Shown here: positions 1 through 8,928 of the stretch, one piece after another | Layout of the letters: the number at the start of each line of letters is the position of its first letter | Position numbering within the stretch: position 1 is the first letter of the stretch | Assembly (NCBI RefSeq): GCF_009765835.1 | Contig: NZ_LMUS01000004.1 | Coordinates: forward strand, 124,001 to 188,000 | Source of the DNA: Granulicella sp. L56 | Lineage (GTDB): Bacteria > Acidobacteriota > Terriglobia > Terriglobales > Acidobacteriaceae | Reading direction: 5' to 3' | DNA: 64,000 nt | Notes under the pieces: generated by a model | The model's input: only the letters and a program-made list of their open reading frames with translations | Database searches by the model: none | What the model was told of the DNA's origin: nothing | Program-made: the position numbers and the translations under genes

Positions 1-52
1 GATGCAGAATATCGCCATTGAAGCGAGAATCGGCACGGATAAGTGCGCTCCT

Positions 53-82
53 TTGTCGAGGGGCCTACGCGACGAGTAAAAT
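53..82 (+). promoter_or_regulatory. Probable sigma-70-type promoter of metK
   Basis: TTGTCG at 53-58 and TAAAAT at 77-82 are separated by 18 bp, close to the TTGACA/TATAAT consensus. The predicted transcript would begin near 89 and give a leader of about 50 nt before the TTG start of metK. No SAM riboswitch fold is apparent in that leader. This is sequence matching only. Confidence 0.45.
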
Positions 83-140
83 AGAAGGGTTGCAAACTGA
101 TCAGGCTAAGTGTCTGTTCTGGCACCTAAAAGGAGTTGTT

Positions 141-1310
141 TTGGCGACACGCGATAAGTTTTTGTTTACGAGTGAGTCTGTAACCGAAGGTCATCCTGAC
201 AAGATTGCCGACCAGATCTCCGATGCGATTCTTGATGCCTGCCTGGAGCAGGATCCATACAGCCGTGTGGCTTGCGAGACGCTGACCTGCACCGGCCTGG
301 TGGTCGTCGCCGGTGAGATCACGACCAAGGCCTATGTGGACTTTCAGAGCATCGTGCGCGGGACAGTGGCGGCGATTGGCTATGACAATGCCCTCTACGG
401 CTTCGATTCCAATACCTGCGCGGTGATCTCGACGATCAACAAGCAGTCGGGCGATATCGCCATGGGCGTCGATACTGGCGGAGCGGGCGATCAGGGCATG
501 ATGTTCGGCTATGCGACCAACGAGACGCCGGAGCTGATGCCGACGCCGATCTCGCTGGCCCACAAGCTGGTGCAGAAGCTGAGCGAGGTCCGCAAATCGG
601 GCCTGATGTCTTATCTGCGTCCCGACGGCAAGAGCCAGGTGACAGTCGAGTATGACTCCAACAACAAGCCAGTGCGTGTGGATGCAGTCGTCATCTCGAC
701 ACAGCATGCAGAGAACGTCAGCAACGACGAGCTTCGCGGCGACATCCTGAAGCATGTGATTCAAGCTGTGATCCCTGCCGAGTTACTCGATCAGGATACG
801 AAATACCACATCAATCCAACCGGCCGTTTCGTGGTCGGTGGACCGATGGGCGATACCGGGTTGACAGGCCGCAAGATCATCGTCGACACCTATGGCGGCA
901 TGGGCCGTCATGGCGGCGGGGCCTTCAGCGGCAAGGATGCAACCAAGGTTGACCGTTCAGCAGCGTACATGGCTCGCTATGTGGCGAAGAACATTGTTGC
1001 CGCCGGGCTGGCCGATCGCTGCGAAGTTCAGCTCGCCTACGCGATTGGCGTTCCTGAGCCAGTGAGCGTGCTGGTCGAGACGTTTGGCACGGGTAAGGTC
1101 GATGAGGCCAGGCTCGAAGCGCTGGTGCGAAAGAACTTCTCGTTGACCCCGAAGGGGATTATCGAGAGCCTGAACCTGCGTCGGCCGATCTACAAGGCAA
1201 CCGCGGCCTATGGGCACTTTGGCCGCAAGGGCGAGAACTTTACGTGGGAGGCAACCGACAAGGCTACTGCTCTGAAGGAGCAGGCTGGACAGGCTGTTTC
1301 GGCCAAGTAA
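141..1310 (+). CDS. metK: S-adenosylmethionine synthetase
   Basis: This enzyme makes S-adenosylmethionine from methionine and ATP in the cytoplasm. The 389-residue product fits the family (about 385-400). The N-terminal [20 protein letters not shown] signature, the [12 protein letters not shown] motif and the C-terminal [11 protein letters not shown] and GGGAFSGKD motifs are all present. The frame is open from 18, but a TTG at 141 is preceded by AGGAG at 131-135 and begins the conserved [12 protein letters not shown] segment, so that start is preferred. It is followed by a strong terminator and then ada and ahcY on the same strand. ahcY detoxifies the S-adenosylhomocysteine made when SAM is used, so the neighbourhood is a methyl-cycle locus. 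Confidence 0.97.
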   Translation: MATRDKFLFTSESVTEGHPDKIADQISDAILDACLEQDPYSRVACETLTCTGLVVVAGEITTKAYVDFQSIVRGTVAAIGYDNALYGFDSNTCAVISTINKQSGDIAMGVDTGGAGDQGMMFGYATNETPELMPTPISLAHKLVQKLSEVRKSGLMSYLRPDGKSQVTVEYDSNNKPVRVDAVVISTQHAENVSNDELRGDILKHVIQAVIPAELLDQDTKYHINPTGRFVVGGPMGDTGLTGRKIIVDTYGGMGRHGGGAFSGKDATKVDRSAAYMARYVAKNIVAAGLADRCEVQLAYAIGVPEPVSVLVETFGTGKVDEARLEALVRKNFSLTPKGIIESLNLRRPIYKATAAYGHFGRKGENFTWEATDKATALKEQAGQAVSAK

Positions 1311-1330
1311 TTTTTTTTGTGGATTGGAGA

Positions 1331-1363
1331 AGGGGCGGGCCTTAGGGCCTGCCTCTTTTTTTT
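1331..1363 (+). terminator. Rho-independent terminator after metK
   Basis: A G/C-rich hairpin (about 10 bp with two G-U pairs around a TTAG loop) is followed by a run of eight T residues. It lies just downstream of the metK stop and separates metK from ada. Confidence 0.85.
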
Positions 1364-1430
1364 GGCCAATACGAGTTTGAATGAACGAATCGGAGTGTAG
1401 CGTGCAACAGCAGTGGAGGAAGATACTGGA

Positions 1431-2549
1431 ATGACGATGGCTAACGGAAGTTCCAGAGCAAATACGGTTCCCAGCTTTTTCCCAGGCAAACAGTGGCAGC
1501 AGGTGCTGGAGCGGGATGCCAGCGCGGATGGGCAGTTTTTCTATGCGGTGAAGTCAACGAAGATCTACTGCAAGCCAAGCTGCCCGAGCCGCAGACCAAC
1601 GCGGAAACAGGTGGCCTTCTTCCCTACCCCGGCTGCGGCAGAGGCTGCGGGGTACAGGCCTTGCATGCGCTGCGAGCCGGAGCGGACTGCACCGAAGGAA
1701 GATCCTCAGGCAGGAGCCATCGTTGCCGTGACCAAGTATCTGAAGGAACACGCGAACGAGCGGACGAAGCTCGCCGATGTTGCCAAAGCTACTGGCGTAG
1801 GGCGGCTGACGATTCTGCGCGGATTCAAGCGGGTGCTGGGAGTGAGTCCGGGACAGTATGCCAAGGAGCAGCGTCTGGCGAAGTTTAAGAACAAGGTGCG
1901 GGAGCCCCGGCCTGGTGGAGCAAAAGCGCGGATTACGGACGCGATCTATGAGGCAGGGTTTGGGTCGAGCAGCAGGCTCTATGAGAAGAGCGAGGCTTCG
2001 CTGGGAATGACTCCACGGGTGATGCGAGCGGGTGGAGCTGGGCTGCTGATTCGCTATTGCACGGCGGCGAGTCCTCTGGGACGGATGCTGGTTGCAGCTA
2101 CCGATGTCGGCGTTTGTTCGATTGCATTTGGCAAGGATGATGCCGAGCTTGTGGCTGATTTACGGGAGCGCTTCAACAAGGCGCAGCTGGTGCAGGCCAA
2201 GGGAAATACAGGCTGGCTGGCTGATGGCGTGGCTTTTGTTACAAGCCAGTTGAGCGAGCATCCGCTGGCGGCTACTTTCCCGCTGGATGTAAGGGCGACG
2301 GCGTTTCAGCAGCGGGTCTGGAAGGCGTTGCAGCAGATTCCACGAGGCGAGACGCGCAGCTATGGAAGCATCGCCAAGGAGCTTGGCAGCCCTACGGCTG
2401 CGCGAGCAGTGGGGATGGCGATCGGGTCGAATCCCGTGGCGGTGGTGGTGCCTTGTCACCGCGCGATCAAGAGCGATGGGAGCTTGTCAGGATACAGATG
2501 GGGCGTGCAGAGAAAGAAGAAATTGCTGGAGGCGGAAGGAGCCTGCTGA
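1431..2549 (+). CDS. ada: Ada: bifunctional DNA methyl-phosphotriester/O6-methylguanine methyltransferase and transcription factor
   Basis: Ada removes methyl groups from alkylated DNA and, once methylated, activates alkylation-response genes. Three domains follow in order: an N-terminal zinc/Cys domain (about residues 10-85) with the four-cysteine pattern IYCKPSC...CMRC, an AraC-type helix-turn-helix (about 95-195), and a C-terminal methyltransferase domain with the active-site PCHR motif near residue 342. The full-length product is 372 residues. A GTG at 1413 is possible, but it overlaps the GGAGGA at 1415-1420, so the ATG at 1431 is preferred. It sits between metK and ahcY, which is suggestive because SAM itself methylates DNA non-enzymatically; that link is inference. 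Confidence 0.93.
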   Translation: MTMANGSSRANTVPSFFPGKQWQQVLERDASADGQFFYAVKSTKIYCKPSCPSRRPTRKQVAFFPTPAAAEAAGYRPCMRCEPERTAPKEDPQAGAIVAVTKYLKEHANERTKLADVAKATGVGRLTILRGFKRVLGVSPGQYAKEQRLAKFKNKVREPRPGGAKARITDAIYEAGFGSSSRLYEKSEASLGMTPRVMRAGGAGLLIRYCTAASPLGRMLVAATDVGVCSIAFGKDDAELVADLRERFNKAQLVQAKGNTGWLADGVAFVTSQLSEHPLAATFPLDVRATAFQQRVWKALQQIPRGETRSYGSIAKELGSPTAARAVGMAIGSNPVAVVVPCHRAIKSDGSLSGYRWGVQRKKKLLEAEGAC

Positions 2550-2643
2550 CAGAAGAGTTGATGTTCCAGAGGCGCTTCCTGACTGATCAAAATGGTATTC
2601 TGAGAGGGATTGCAAGAACATCTAATAGTGTCAAGGAGCAGTA

Positions 2644-4080
2644 ATGGCGACAGCAGTTGTTGATAACGCAGGAGTAGCTTCCGAGTACAAAGTAGCGGAT
2701 CTTTCGCTGGCAGAGTTTGGGCGTAAAGAGATTGATATCGCCGAGCAGGAGATGCCCGGCTTGATGTCCATTCGCAACAAGTACGCTGCGGCCAAGCCGC
2801 TGGCAGGCGTTCGCGTCACCGGCTCGCTGCACATGACCATCCAGACGGCTGTGCTGATTGAGACGATGGTGGCTCTCGGTGCGGATGTTCGCTGGGCGAG
2901 CTGCAACATCTTCTCGACGCAGGACCATGCGGCGGCGGCGATTGCCGCGGCAGGCGTTCCGGTGTTTGCGTGGAAGGGCGAGAGCCTCGAAGAATATTGG
3001 TGGTGTACCGATCAGGCGCTGCGGCATAAGGGCGGGCTTGGACCGCAGATCGTCATCGACGACGGCGGCGACGTGACCCTGCTGATCCACAAGGGCGTGG
3101 AGTTGGAGAAGGGCGATGGCTGGGTCAACACTCCTTCCGGAAATCAGGAAGAAGGCGTCATCAAGGACCTGCTGAAGAAGATCCATGGCGAGGACGCGAC
3201 CTACTTCCAGAAGCTGGCGAAGGAGTGGCGCGGCGTTGCCGAGGAGACGACGACCGGCGTTCACCGCCTGTACAAGATGATGGAGCAGGGCAAGCTGCTG
3301 GTGCCAGCCATCAACGTGAACGACTCTGTCACCAAGAGCAAGTTCGACAATCTCTATGGCTGCCGCGAGTCGCTGGTCGATGGCATCAAACGCGCAACTG
3401 ACGTGATGGTTGCGGGCAAGACGGCTGTGATCTGCGGCTATGGCGATGTGGGTAAAGGCTCGGCTGCTTCGCTGCGTGGTCTGGGAGCGCGAGTGATCGT
3501 GACCGAGATCGATCCGATCAATGCCCTGCAGGCAGCGATGGAAGGATACGAAGTTACGACGCTTGAAGAGACGCTGGGACGTGGCGATATCTATGTGACC
3601 TGCACCGGCAATCTCGACATCATTACCTTCGAACACATGCAGCAGATGAAGGACCAGGCGATTGTCTGCAACATCGGCCACTTCGACAACGAGATCCAGA
3701 TGGACCAGTTGAACAACGCCAAGGGCGTAAGCAAGCTGAACATCAAGCCTCAGGTGGACAAGTACACCTTCCCCGGCGGCAACAGCATCTTTGTGCTGGC
3801 TGAGGGACGGCTGGTGAACCTCGGCTGCGCGACCGGCCATCCGAGCTTTGTAATGAGCAACAGCTTCTCGAACCAGACGCTGGCTGCGCTTGACCTTTGG
3901 AAGAACAAGGACACCTACAAACCGGGCGTTTACATTCTGCCGAAGAAGCTGGACGAGGAAGTCGCTCGGCTGCATCTGGAGAAGATCGGCGTGAAGCTGA
4001 CGACGCTTTCGCCAAAGCAGGCGGAGTATCTTGGGGTTTCTCCGGATGGTCCTTACAAGGCGGAGCAGTACCGGTATTAA
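2644..4080 (+). CDS. ahcY: S-adenosylhomocysteine hydrolase
   Basis: This enzyme hydrolyses S-adenosylhomocysteine to adenosine and homocysteine, relieving product inhibition of methyltransferases. The 478-residue length matches the long bacterial form. The NAD-binding segment [19 protein letters not shown], the substrate-region motif [13 protein letters not shown] and the C-terminal [12 protein letters not shown] are all visible. AAGGAG at 2634-2639 supports the ATG. The 94 nt upstream show no SAH riboswitch signature. The gene ends in a strong hairpin shared with the convergent gene downstream. Confidence 0.97.
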   Translation: MATAVVDNAGVASEYKVADLSLAEFGRKEIDIAEQEMPGLMSIRNKYAAAKPLAGVRVTGSLHMTIQTAVLIETMVALGADVRWASCNIFSTQDHAAAAIAAAGVPVFAWKGESLEEYWWCTDQALRHKGGLGPQIVIDDGGDVTLLIHKGVELEKGDGWVNTPSGNQEEGVIKDLLKKIHGEDATYFQKLAKEWRGVAEETTTGVHRLYKMMEQGKLLVPAINVNDSVTKSKFDNLYGCRESLVDGIKRATDVMVAGKTAVICGYGDVGKGSAASLRGLGARVIVTEIDPINALQAAMEGYEVTTLEETLGRGDIYVTCTGNLDIITFEHMQQMKDQAIVCNIGHFDNEIQMDQLNNAKGVSKLNIKPQVDKYTFPGGNSIFVLAEGRLVNLGCATGHPSFVMSNSFSNQTLAALDLWKNKDTYKPGVYILPKKLDEEVARLHLEKIGVKLTTLSPKQAEYLGVSPDGPYKAEQYRY

Positions 4081-4096
4081 AAAATAAGCAAAAATA

Positions 4097-4127
4097 AAAG
4101 GCCGCAGAGATAACTCTGCGGCCTTTT
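4097..4127. terminator. Bidirectional terminator between ahcY and the DUF4397 gene
   Basis: A perfect 13-14 bp G/C-rich stem with an ATAA loop has an A-tract on the left and a T-tract on the right, so it can act on both strands between two convergent genes. Confidence 0.88.
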
Positions 4128-4143
4128 TATTTGCGACTGAACG

Positions 4144-4866
4144 TTAGCTCGCGCTGGGGGGATCGTAGTCATCTGCGGTGATGATTTGCAGATGGTAGCC
4201 GCTGATCTGTCGCTGATCAATAAGGATGATGGTGCGAGCGGAGCCATCGGCATAAGAGACCTGAGTGCCGACGTAAGCTGGAGGCGTGGCTCCGATAGCA
4301 GGAGTTCCGGCAGGTAGTATGACGATGCTGTAGGTGCCGGCAGGAGCGCTCAGATATCCCGTGTTGGCGCCTGGGTTGACGTTCGTGGCGATGGGCCTGG
4401 CATCGGCGAGCGTCTGGCCTCGTGACAAAAGATAGATATCGACTGCACCGGAGCGCGGAGCCTGACCGATGAAGCGAAGGTCAATCTGGCCTGAAGGTGC
4501 GGGCTGGTTCTGATCTTTGAGCGTAAGCTGCTGCGAGCTGGGAGCGATGTTGCCGATGAGAACCGTGTATTGCGTTGAGGGCAGGAAGGTGTTCTTTACG
4601 GAAGAGACGACCTGCGCGGTGCCAGCGGAGTTGGCCGCGATGGTGTAAGTCCCCGGCGTGACCGGCACATAAGAGGTGATGGTGCCGAAACCAAGACTAT
4701 AGGCCAGGGCGTCGTGGCTCTGGTAGATGTCGAGGTTGGGGGCATCGGGGGAGACGTCGATGATACGGACCTGCGAACCGGAGGGGCTGCTGACGAGGCC
4801 CTGGCAGCCGGTAAGCGCAACGAGGGTTACAGTAAGGACTACGAGTTGGAGAAATTTGAAGGGCAT
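4144..4866 (-). CDS. DUF4397-domain lipoprotein
   Basis: The 240-residue product begins with a hydrophobic segment ending in the lipobox LTGC (Cys at residue 20), so it is probably a lipid-anchored envelope protein. The mature part matches the DUF4397 pattern: VRIIDVSPDAPNLDIYQSHD is followed by repeated beta-rich segments such as YVPVTPGTYTIAANSAG and YLSAPAGTYSIVILPAG. The two similar halves suggest an internal duplication of an immunoglobulin-like fold. The function of the family is not known to me. It is transcribed toward ahcY and shares its terminator. Confidence 0.85.
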   Translation of the reverse strand: MPFKFLQLVVLTVTLVALTGCQGLVSSPSGSQVRIIDVSPDAPNLDIYQSHDALAYSLGFGTITSYVPVTPGTYTIAANSAGTAQVVSSVKNTFLPSTQYTVLIGNIAPSSQQLTLKDQNQPAPSGQIDLRFIGQAPRSGAVDIYLLSRGQTLADARPIATNVNPGANTGYLSAPAGTYSIVILPAGTPAIGATPPAYVGTQVSYADGSARTIILIDQRQISGYHLQIITADDYDPPSAS

Positions 4867-4937
4867 TAGCCGTCAGTTTAGGGAGAGCCCCTTAATATTA
4901 GGCCATTTCGAGGAGAGCTGGCACGATAGGCATGAAA

Positions 4938-4968
4938 GACCCCATGCCCAGAAGCAGGACATGGGGCA
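4938..4968 (-). terminator. Possible weak terminator downstream of the ComEA-like gene
   Basis: CCCCATG at 4940-4946 pairs with CATGGGG at 4960-4966 across a 13-nt loop. On the minus strand it is followed by a short T/C-rich stretch. It lies about 35 nt past the stop of the gene ending at 5000. The stem is short and the T-tract poor. Confidence 0.35.
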
Positions 4969-4999
4969 CCCGATAGGATCGGCGTTCGCAAACTCAGGA

Positions 5000-5311
5000 C
5001 TACTTTGCGGGTTTGCTGGCGATGATCTGGTCTTTGATCTTGCTGTAGGTGGCGGCAGGAAGAATGCCGCGAGTGACAAGTTGATTCTTAGCGGTATAAG
5101 GGCGGCCATCGATGATCCGCTTCGCATAGGCGTCACCGATGCCTTTGAAGGCTTTGAGCTGATCAGGCGAAGCAGTGTTGATGTCGAGCTTGTCGGCAGT
5201 GGCAGCGTTGGCCGAGGGGGGGGCGGCGAAGGGCGCTGCCGTGGCCATGACCGGCGCAGATAGCAGAAGCGCCAGAGCGAGAACGAACGGGGAGCGTAAG
5301 AGCTTGAACAT
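5000..5311 (-). CDS. Exported ComEA-like helix-hairpin-helix protein
   Basis: The 103-residue product has a signal peptide (MFKLLRSPFVLALALLLSAP...) and a single helix-hairpin-helix region: LDINTASPDQLKAFKGIGDA followed by YAKRIIDGRPY. This pattern is shared with the DNA-binding domain of the competence protein ComEA. The chosen ATG at 5311 is preceded by AGGAGG with 8 nt spacing; a longer frame to 5347 adds 12 residues before the signal peptide and is unlikely. It lacks a clear membrane anchor, so it may be periplasmic. DNA uptake is a possible role but is not shown by context. Confidence 0.83.
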   Translation of the reverse strand: MFKLLRSPFVLALALLLSAPVMATAAPFAAPPSANAATADKLDINTASPDQLKAFKGIGDAYAKRIIDGRPYTAKNQLVTRGILPAATYSKIKDQIIASKPAK

Positions 5312-5503
5312 ACGGAATGCCTCCTGATATGAGTGCGTGCGATGCAAGGGTAGATGAGGCGGGGCGGTTGGTCAAAGGAAATACGATTCCAGATGAAGTG
5401 AAATCGAAAAATATCGGTGGATACTGCCGACGAGATGATTGATTGGATAGTGAAGACAAAGTTAGCGCTATCTGAAAGACTGGTAGGGCAAACAGGAGGA
5501 TGA

Positions 5504-7150
5504 ATGAAGACTTTGACTGCAGGCTCTCTTGGCGGCGCTCTACTTGCACTGGGATTGATAGGCCATGGCTTCGCGCAGACCGCTCATCACGACGTGAAAA
5601 CTACCGCCACGCCGATCAAACATGTGGTCGTGATCTTTGGCGAGAATATCTCGTTCGACCACTATTTTGGGACTTATCCCAATGCAGTGAATCCTGCAGG
5701 CGAACCAGAGTTTCATGCAAAACCCGAGACGCCTGCGGTGAATGGCTTGACGCAGACGCTGCTGGAGCACAATCCGAACTTCATTAACACCAAGGTGAAC
5801 GGTAAGGATGCGACCGCGCCGTTCCGGCTATCGCGGGCACAGGCAGCGACGGCGGATGAGAACCACGACTATACCGCCGAGCAGCGCGCCTTCCACGCCG
5901 GGCTGCTGGATTCGTTTCCGCGGTATACAGGCATCCTCGGTTCGCCGAAGTCGAGAGCGCGGCTGGGGAGCGAAAAGGTAGAGGGCGCGAAGGAGTATGC
6001 CTTCCAGACGAAGGGCCTCGTAATGGGCTACTTCGACGGCAATACGGTGACGGCGATGTGGAACTACGCGCAACGCTATGCGCTGAATGACAACTCGTAT
6101 GGCTCGACGTTTGGGCCTTCGACGCTGGGCGCGATTGAGTTGATCTCGGGCCAGACCAATGGCGTGACCGACAAGGTAAATGCCGGCAACACTGTGATTG
6201 AAGGCGGCGACGGCACGTTTACGGAGATTGGCGATGGCGACCCGATTGGCGATGTATGCTCGGTGCCATCGGGCGCGATGCTGCATTTCACCGGCAACAA
6301 TATCGGCACCATGCTGTCGAAGAGCAATGTGACGTGGGGATGGTTCGAGGGCGGCTTCGATCTGACGAAGAAGAATCCGAATGGAACGACGGGCTGCCGC
6401 CGCAGCACCTACTCCAAAGTGGTGAGGGTGACGGACCTGGATTACAGCCCGCATCATCAGCCCTTCCAGTACTACAAGGAGACGGCGAACCTCAAGCATG
6501 TAAGGCCGACTTCGCTACAGATGATCGGGCACAACGGCGATGCAGCGAACCATCAATATGACACAGACGACTTCTTCGATGCGGTAAAGGCGGGGAACTT
6601 TCCTGCGGTCAGTTTTCTGAAGGCCCCGGCCTATCAGGATGGACATGCGGGCTACTCCGACCCGCTGGATGAACAGGCGTTCGATGTGAAGGTCATTAAC
6701 TTTTTGCAGCAGCAGCCGGACTGGGAGAATACGGTAGTCATTCTGGCGTATGACGACTCCGATGGATGGTATGACCATCAGATGGGGCCGATTGTGAACC
6801 AGTCGACGACGCGTGCCGACGCGCTTACCGGGCCAGGGCAATGCGGTGACGGTTCGACCGCGCTGCCGGGGCCACATACGGCACACGCACAGGGACGTTG
6901 CGGCTATGGGCCACGTCTGCCGCTGTTGGCGATCTCGCCCTATGCAAAGCAGAATTACGTTGACCACACCCTGACCGATCAGACCTCGGTGCTTCGCTTT
7001 ATCGAAGACAACTGGCTGGCTGGCGAGCGAGTTGGCGGCGGCTCGTTCGACTCGATTGCAGGCCCGATGACGGGCATGTTTGACTTTGAACATTTAGATG
7101 CGCAGCCATATTTATTGAACGATTCAACCGGAGTCGTGGAGAAGCAGTGA
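5504..7150 (+). CDS. Exported phosphoesterase family protein (phospholipase C / acid phosphatase AcpA-like)
   Basis: The 548-residue protein has a Sec-type signal peptide (to about residue 25). It then shows the hallmark of the phosphoesterase family PF04185, IKHVVVIFGENISFDHYFGT, whose Glu-Asn is the conserved metal-binding site. Later motifs include VVILAYDDSDGWYDHQMGP and RLPLLAISPYAKQNYVDHT. Known members hydrolyse phospholipids or phosphomonoesters outside the cytoplasm. AGGAGG lies 5 nt before the ATG. The last four bases (GTGA) overlap the start of the multicopper oxidase, so the two are translationally coupled. Confidence 0.9.
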   Translation: MKTLTAGSLGGALLALGLIGHGFAQTAHHDVKTTATPIKHVVVIFGENISFDHYFGTYPNAVNPAGEPEFHAKPETPAVNGLTQTLLEHNPNFINTKVNGKDATAPFRLSRAQAATADENHDYTAEQRAFHAGLLDSFPRYTGILGSPKSRARLGSEKVEGAKEYAFQTKGLVMGYFDGNTVTAMWNYAQRYALNDNSYGSTFGPSTLGAIELISGQTNGVTDKVNAGNTVIEGGDGTFTEIGDGDPIGDVCSVPSGAMLHFTGNNIGTMLSKSNVTWGWFEGGFDLTKKNPNGTTGCRRSTYSKVVRVTDLDYSPHHQPFQYYKETANLKHVRPTSLQMIGHNGDAANHQYDTDDFFDAVKAGNFPAVSFLKAPAYQDGHAGYSDPLDEQAFDVKVINFLQQQPDWENTVVILAYDDSDGWYDHQMGPIVNQSTTRADALTGPGQCGDGSTALPGPHTAHAQGRCGYGPRLPLLAISPYAKQNYVDHTLTDQTSVLRFIEDNWLAGERVGGGSFDSIAGPMTGMFDFEHLDAQPYLLNDSTGVVEKQ

Positions 7151-8769
7151 CGATTACTCGGAGGAGATTTCTGGAGCAGGCCGGGGTATTTGCAACCGGC
7201 CTGCTCCTGACCGAGACAGGCTCTGCGATGGCTCACATGGAAGCCGCAATGAGCGACGCCGTGCTGGGGCCGGGAGAACTGACGCCGTTCGTAGATGCGC
7301 TTCCGCTGCCTCCCGTTGCAAAGAGCGTAGGGACGCGAGCGAATCCTGATCGCAAGAGCGAACATATTCCTTATTACAAGGTCGCCATGCGCGAGATGCA
7401 TGTGAAGGTGCATCGCGATCTGTCTGCGACGCGAGTTTGGGGATTCAATAACAGCTCACCGGGGCCGATATTTGAGACACGGAGCGGTGAAGCTCTGCTG
7501 GTGGAGTGGGCGAATGAGCTTCCGCTAAAGCATTTTTTGCCGATCGACTACACTTTGCACGGCGCAGGCAAAGATTTTCCCGAAGTGCGGAGCGTCGTTC
7601 ATCTGCATGGCGGCAGAACGCCTCCCGAGAGCGACGGATATCCCGAGGACTGGTTCGTGTCGGGAAAGTCGGCGGTGAATTTTTATCCCAATCGGCAGGA
7701 TGCAACGGCGTTGTTTTATCACGACCACGCGATGGGAATTAATCGCCTGAATGTCTACGCAGGCATGCAGGGGATGTTCCTGATTCGCGATGCGGTGGAG
7801 GATGCGCTGAATCTGCCAAGCGGTAAGTACGAAGTACCGTTGGTCATCTACGACCGCTTTCTTCGTAAGGATGGGCAACTGGAGTATCCGATATCGCCGA
7901 TACCCGGGAAGCCATGGGTGCCGGAGGTCTTTGGCAATGTCGTGCTGGTGAACGGCAAGGCAATGCCGTATCTCGAAGTAGAACCGCGCAAGTACCGCCT
8001 GCGAATTCTGAATGGATCGAATGCAAGATTTTATCGGCTGGCGTTTGAGGACGATCATGAGTTTCACATGATCGGGTCTGATCAGGGATTGCTCGAAGCA
8101 CCTGTAACTTTGCAGCGGTTGCAGCTTGCTCCCGCAGAGCGCGCCGATGTAGTCGTGGACTTCAGCAAATACGCGGGTAAGCGAATGCAGCTTGCGAGCG
8201 ACTCCATGCAGGTGATGCAGTTTCGCGTAGCTGCTCAGGCAGCGGCGGATACGAGTGTACTGCCGACGAAGTTACGTGCGGTCGAACGTATCAAAGAGAC
8301 AACGGCGGTGAAGACAAGGCTGCTGACGCTGGATGAGCATCTGAATCTCGCCGATCAGTCGATGGACATGATGCTGAACAATACTCCATGGCACGCGCCG
8401 ATTACAGAGAAGCCTGTGATCGATACGACGGAGATCTGGGAGTTCGTGAATCTGACGGAGGACACGCATCCCATTCACATTCATCTGGTGCGGTTTCAGA
8501 TTCTCGACCGACAGAGGATCGATACCAACGCATTCTTCGATAACAGGTCGCTGGAATTTATCGGAGATGTGGAACCGGCGACCGGGATCGAAGCTGGATG
8601 GAAGGACACGGTGCGAGCCGATGCAGGGACGCTGACGCGGATCATTGTGCCCTTCAAGGGTTACACCGGTCGCTATGTCTGGCATTGCCATCTGCTGGAG
8701 CATGAGGACAACGAGATGATGCGGCCTTATGAAATTTTGGCTGCGGAGCCGCAAAAAGCAGGCAAATGA
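7147..8769 (+). CDS. Tat-exported CotA-like multicopper oxidase
   Basis: The 540-residue protein begins MTITRRRFLEQAG, a twin-arginine signal, consistent with export of a folded copper enzyme. The copper-ligand motifs appear in the usual order: HLHGG near residue 151, HDHAMG near 191, HPIHIHL near 441 and HCHLLEHEDNEMM near 512. The Cys-His-Leu...Met arrangement supplies a type 1 copper site. The overall pattern resembles the CotA laccase/bilirubin oxidase branch. The GTG start overlaps the phosphoesterase stop. Its own stop is followed immediately by the predicted his promoter. The physiological substrate cannot be read from the sequence. Confidence 0.9.
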   Translation: MTITRRRFLEQAGVFATGLLLTETGSAMAHMEAAMSDAVLGPGELTPFVDALPLPPVAKSVGTRANPDRKSEHIPYYKVAMREMHVKVHRDLSATRVWGFNNSSPGPIFETRSGEALLVEWANELPLKHFLPIDYTLHGAGKDFPEVRSVVHLHGGRTPPESDGYPEDWFVSGKSAVNFYPNRQDATALFYHDHAMGINRLNVYAGMQGMFLIRDAVEDALNLPSGKYEVPLVIYDRFLRKDGQLEYPISPIPGKPWVPEVFGNVVLVNGKAMPYLEVEPRKYRLRILNGSNARFYRLAFEDDHEFHMIGSDQGLLEAPVTLQRLQLAPAERADVVVDFSKYAGKRMQLASDSMQVMQFRVAAQAAADTSVLPTKLRAVERIKETTAVKTRLLTLDEHLNLADQSMDMMLNNTPWHAPITEKPVIDTTEIWEFVNLTEDTHPIHIHLVRFQILDRQRIDTNAFFDNRSLEFIGDVEPATGIEAGWKDTVRADAGTLTRIIVPFKGYTGRYVWHCHLLEHEDNEMMRPYEILAAEPQKAGK

Positions 8770-8798
8770 TTGACAAGCGAGGTCATCGCAGCTACCTT
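8770..8798 (+). promoter_or_regulatory. Predicted promoter of the his leader/operon
   Basis: A perfect TTGACA at 8770-8775 begins one base after the multicopper oxidase stop. After a 17-bp spacer comes TACCTT at 8793-8798, a weaker -10 match. The expected transcription start is about 8805, at or one base before the leader-peptide ATG at 8806, which implies a leaderless mRNA. No Shine-Dalgarno sequence is present before that ATG. Confidence 0.55.
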
Positions 8799-8805
8799 TA
8801 AAACA

Positions 8806-8889
8806 ATGAGCGTTCGTCTGCAGCATCACGGCCATCACCATCATCATGCGCAAAGCGTGTTGGCGGCTGTGTCCGGTGTAGCGAAGTAA
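8806..8889 (+). CDS. hisL: His-operon leader peptide
   Basis: This 27-codon ORF encodes MSVRLQHHGHHHHHAQSV followed by LAAVSGVAK. It has seven His codons in an eight-codon stretch (8824-8847), both CAT and CAC. It lies directly upstream of a terminator hairpin and the hisI gene. This is the architecture of translation-dependent histidine attenuation known from enterobacteria, where the leader also holds a seven-His run. No ribosome-binding site is visible, which fits a leaderless start. The segment just after the His codons (8855-8866) can pair with the terminator's left arm. Confidence 0.82.
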   Translation: MSVRLQHHGHHHHHAQSVLAAVSGVAK

Positions 8890-8928
8890 CGAACGCATAC
8901 TAAGGATTGGAAAGGCCCGCTAACGCGC
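8855..8928 (+). promoter_or_regulatory. Predicted antiterminator of the his attenuator
   Basis: Bases 8855-8866 (GCGTGTTGGCGG) can form 12 consecutive pairs, two of them G-U, with 8917-8928 (CCGCTAACGCGC). This pairing consumes the left arm and inner loop of the terminator at 8911-8947, so the two folds exclude each other. The 5' segment sits just after the His codons, where a stalled ribosome would leave it free. A competing small hairpin, CATGC 8845-8849 with GCGTG 8855-8859, could serve as the upstream 1:2 pairing. Confidence 0.7.

Noticed and set aside
2550..2643. Possible SAH riboswitch before ahcY
   Set aside because: The short gap lacks the conserved SAH-aptamer core; only a ribosome-binding site is evident.
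2587..3975. A 462-codon open frame antisense to ahcY
   Set aside because: ahcY has unmistakable family motifs; the antisense frame is a codon-composition shadow.
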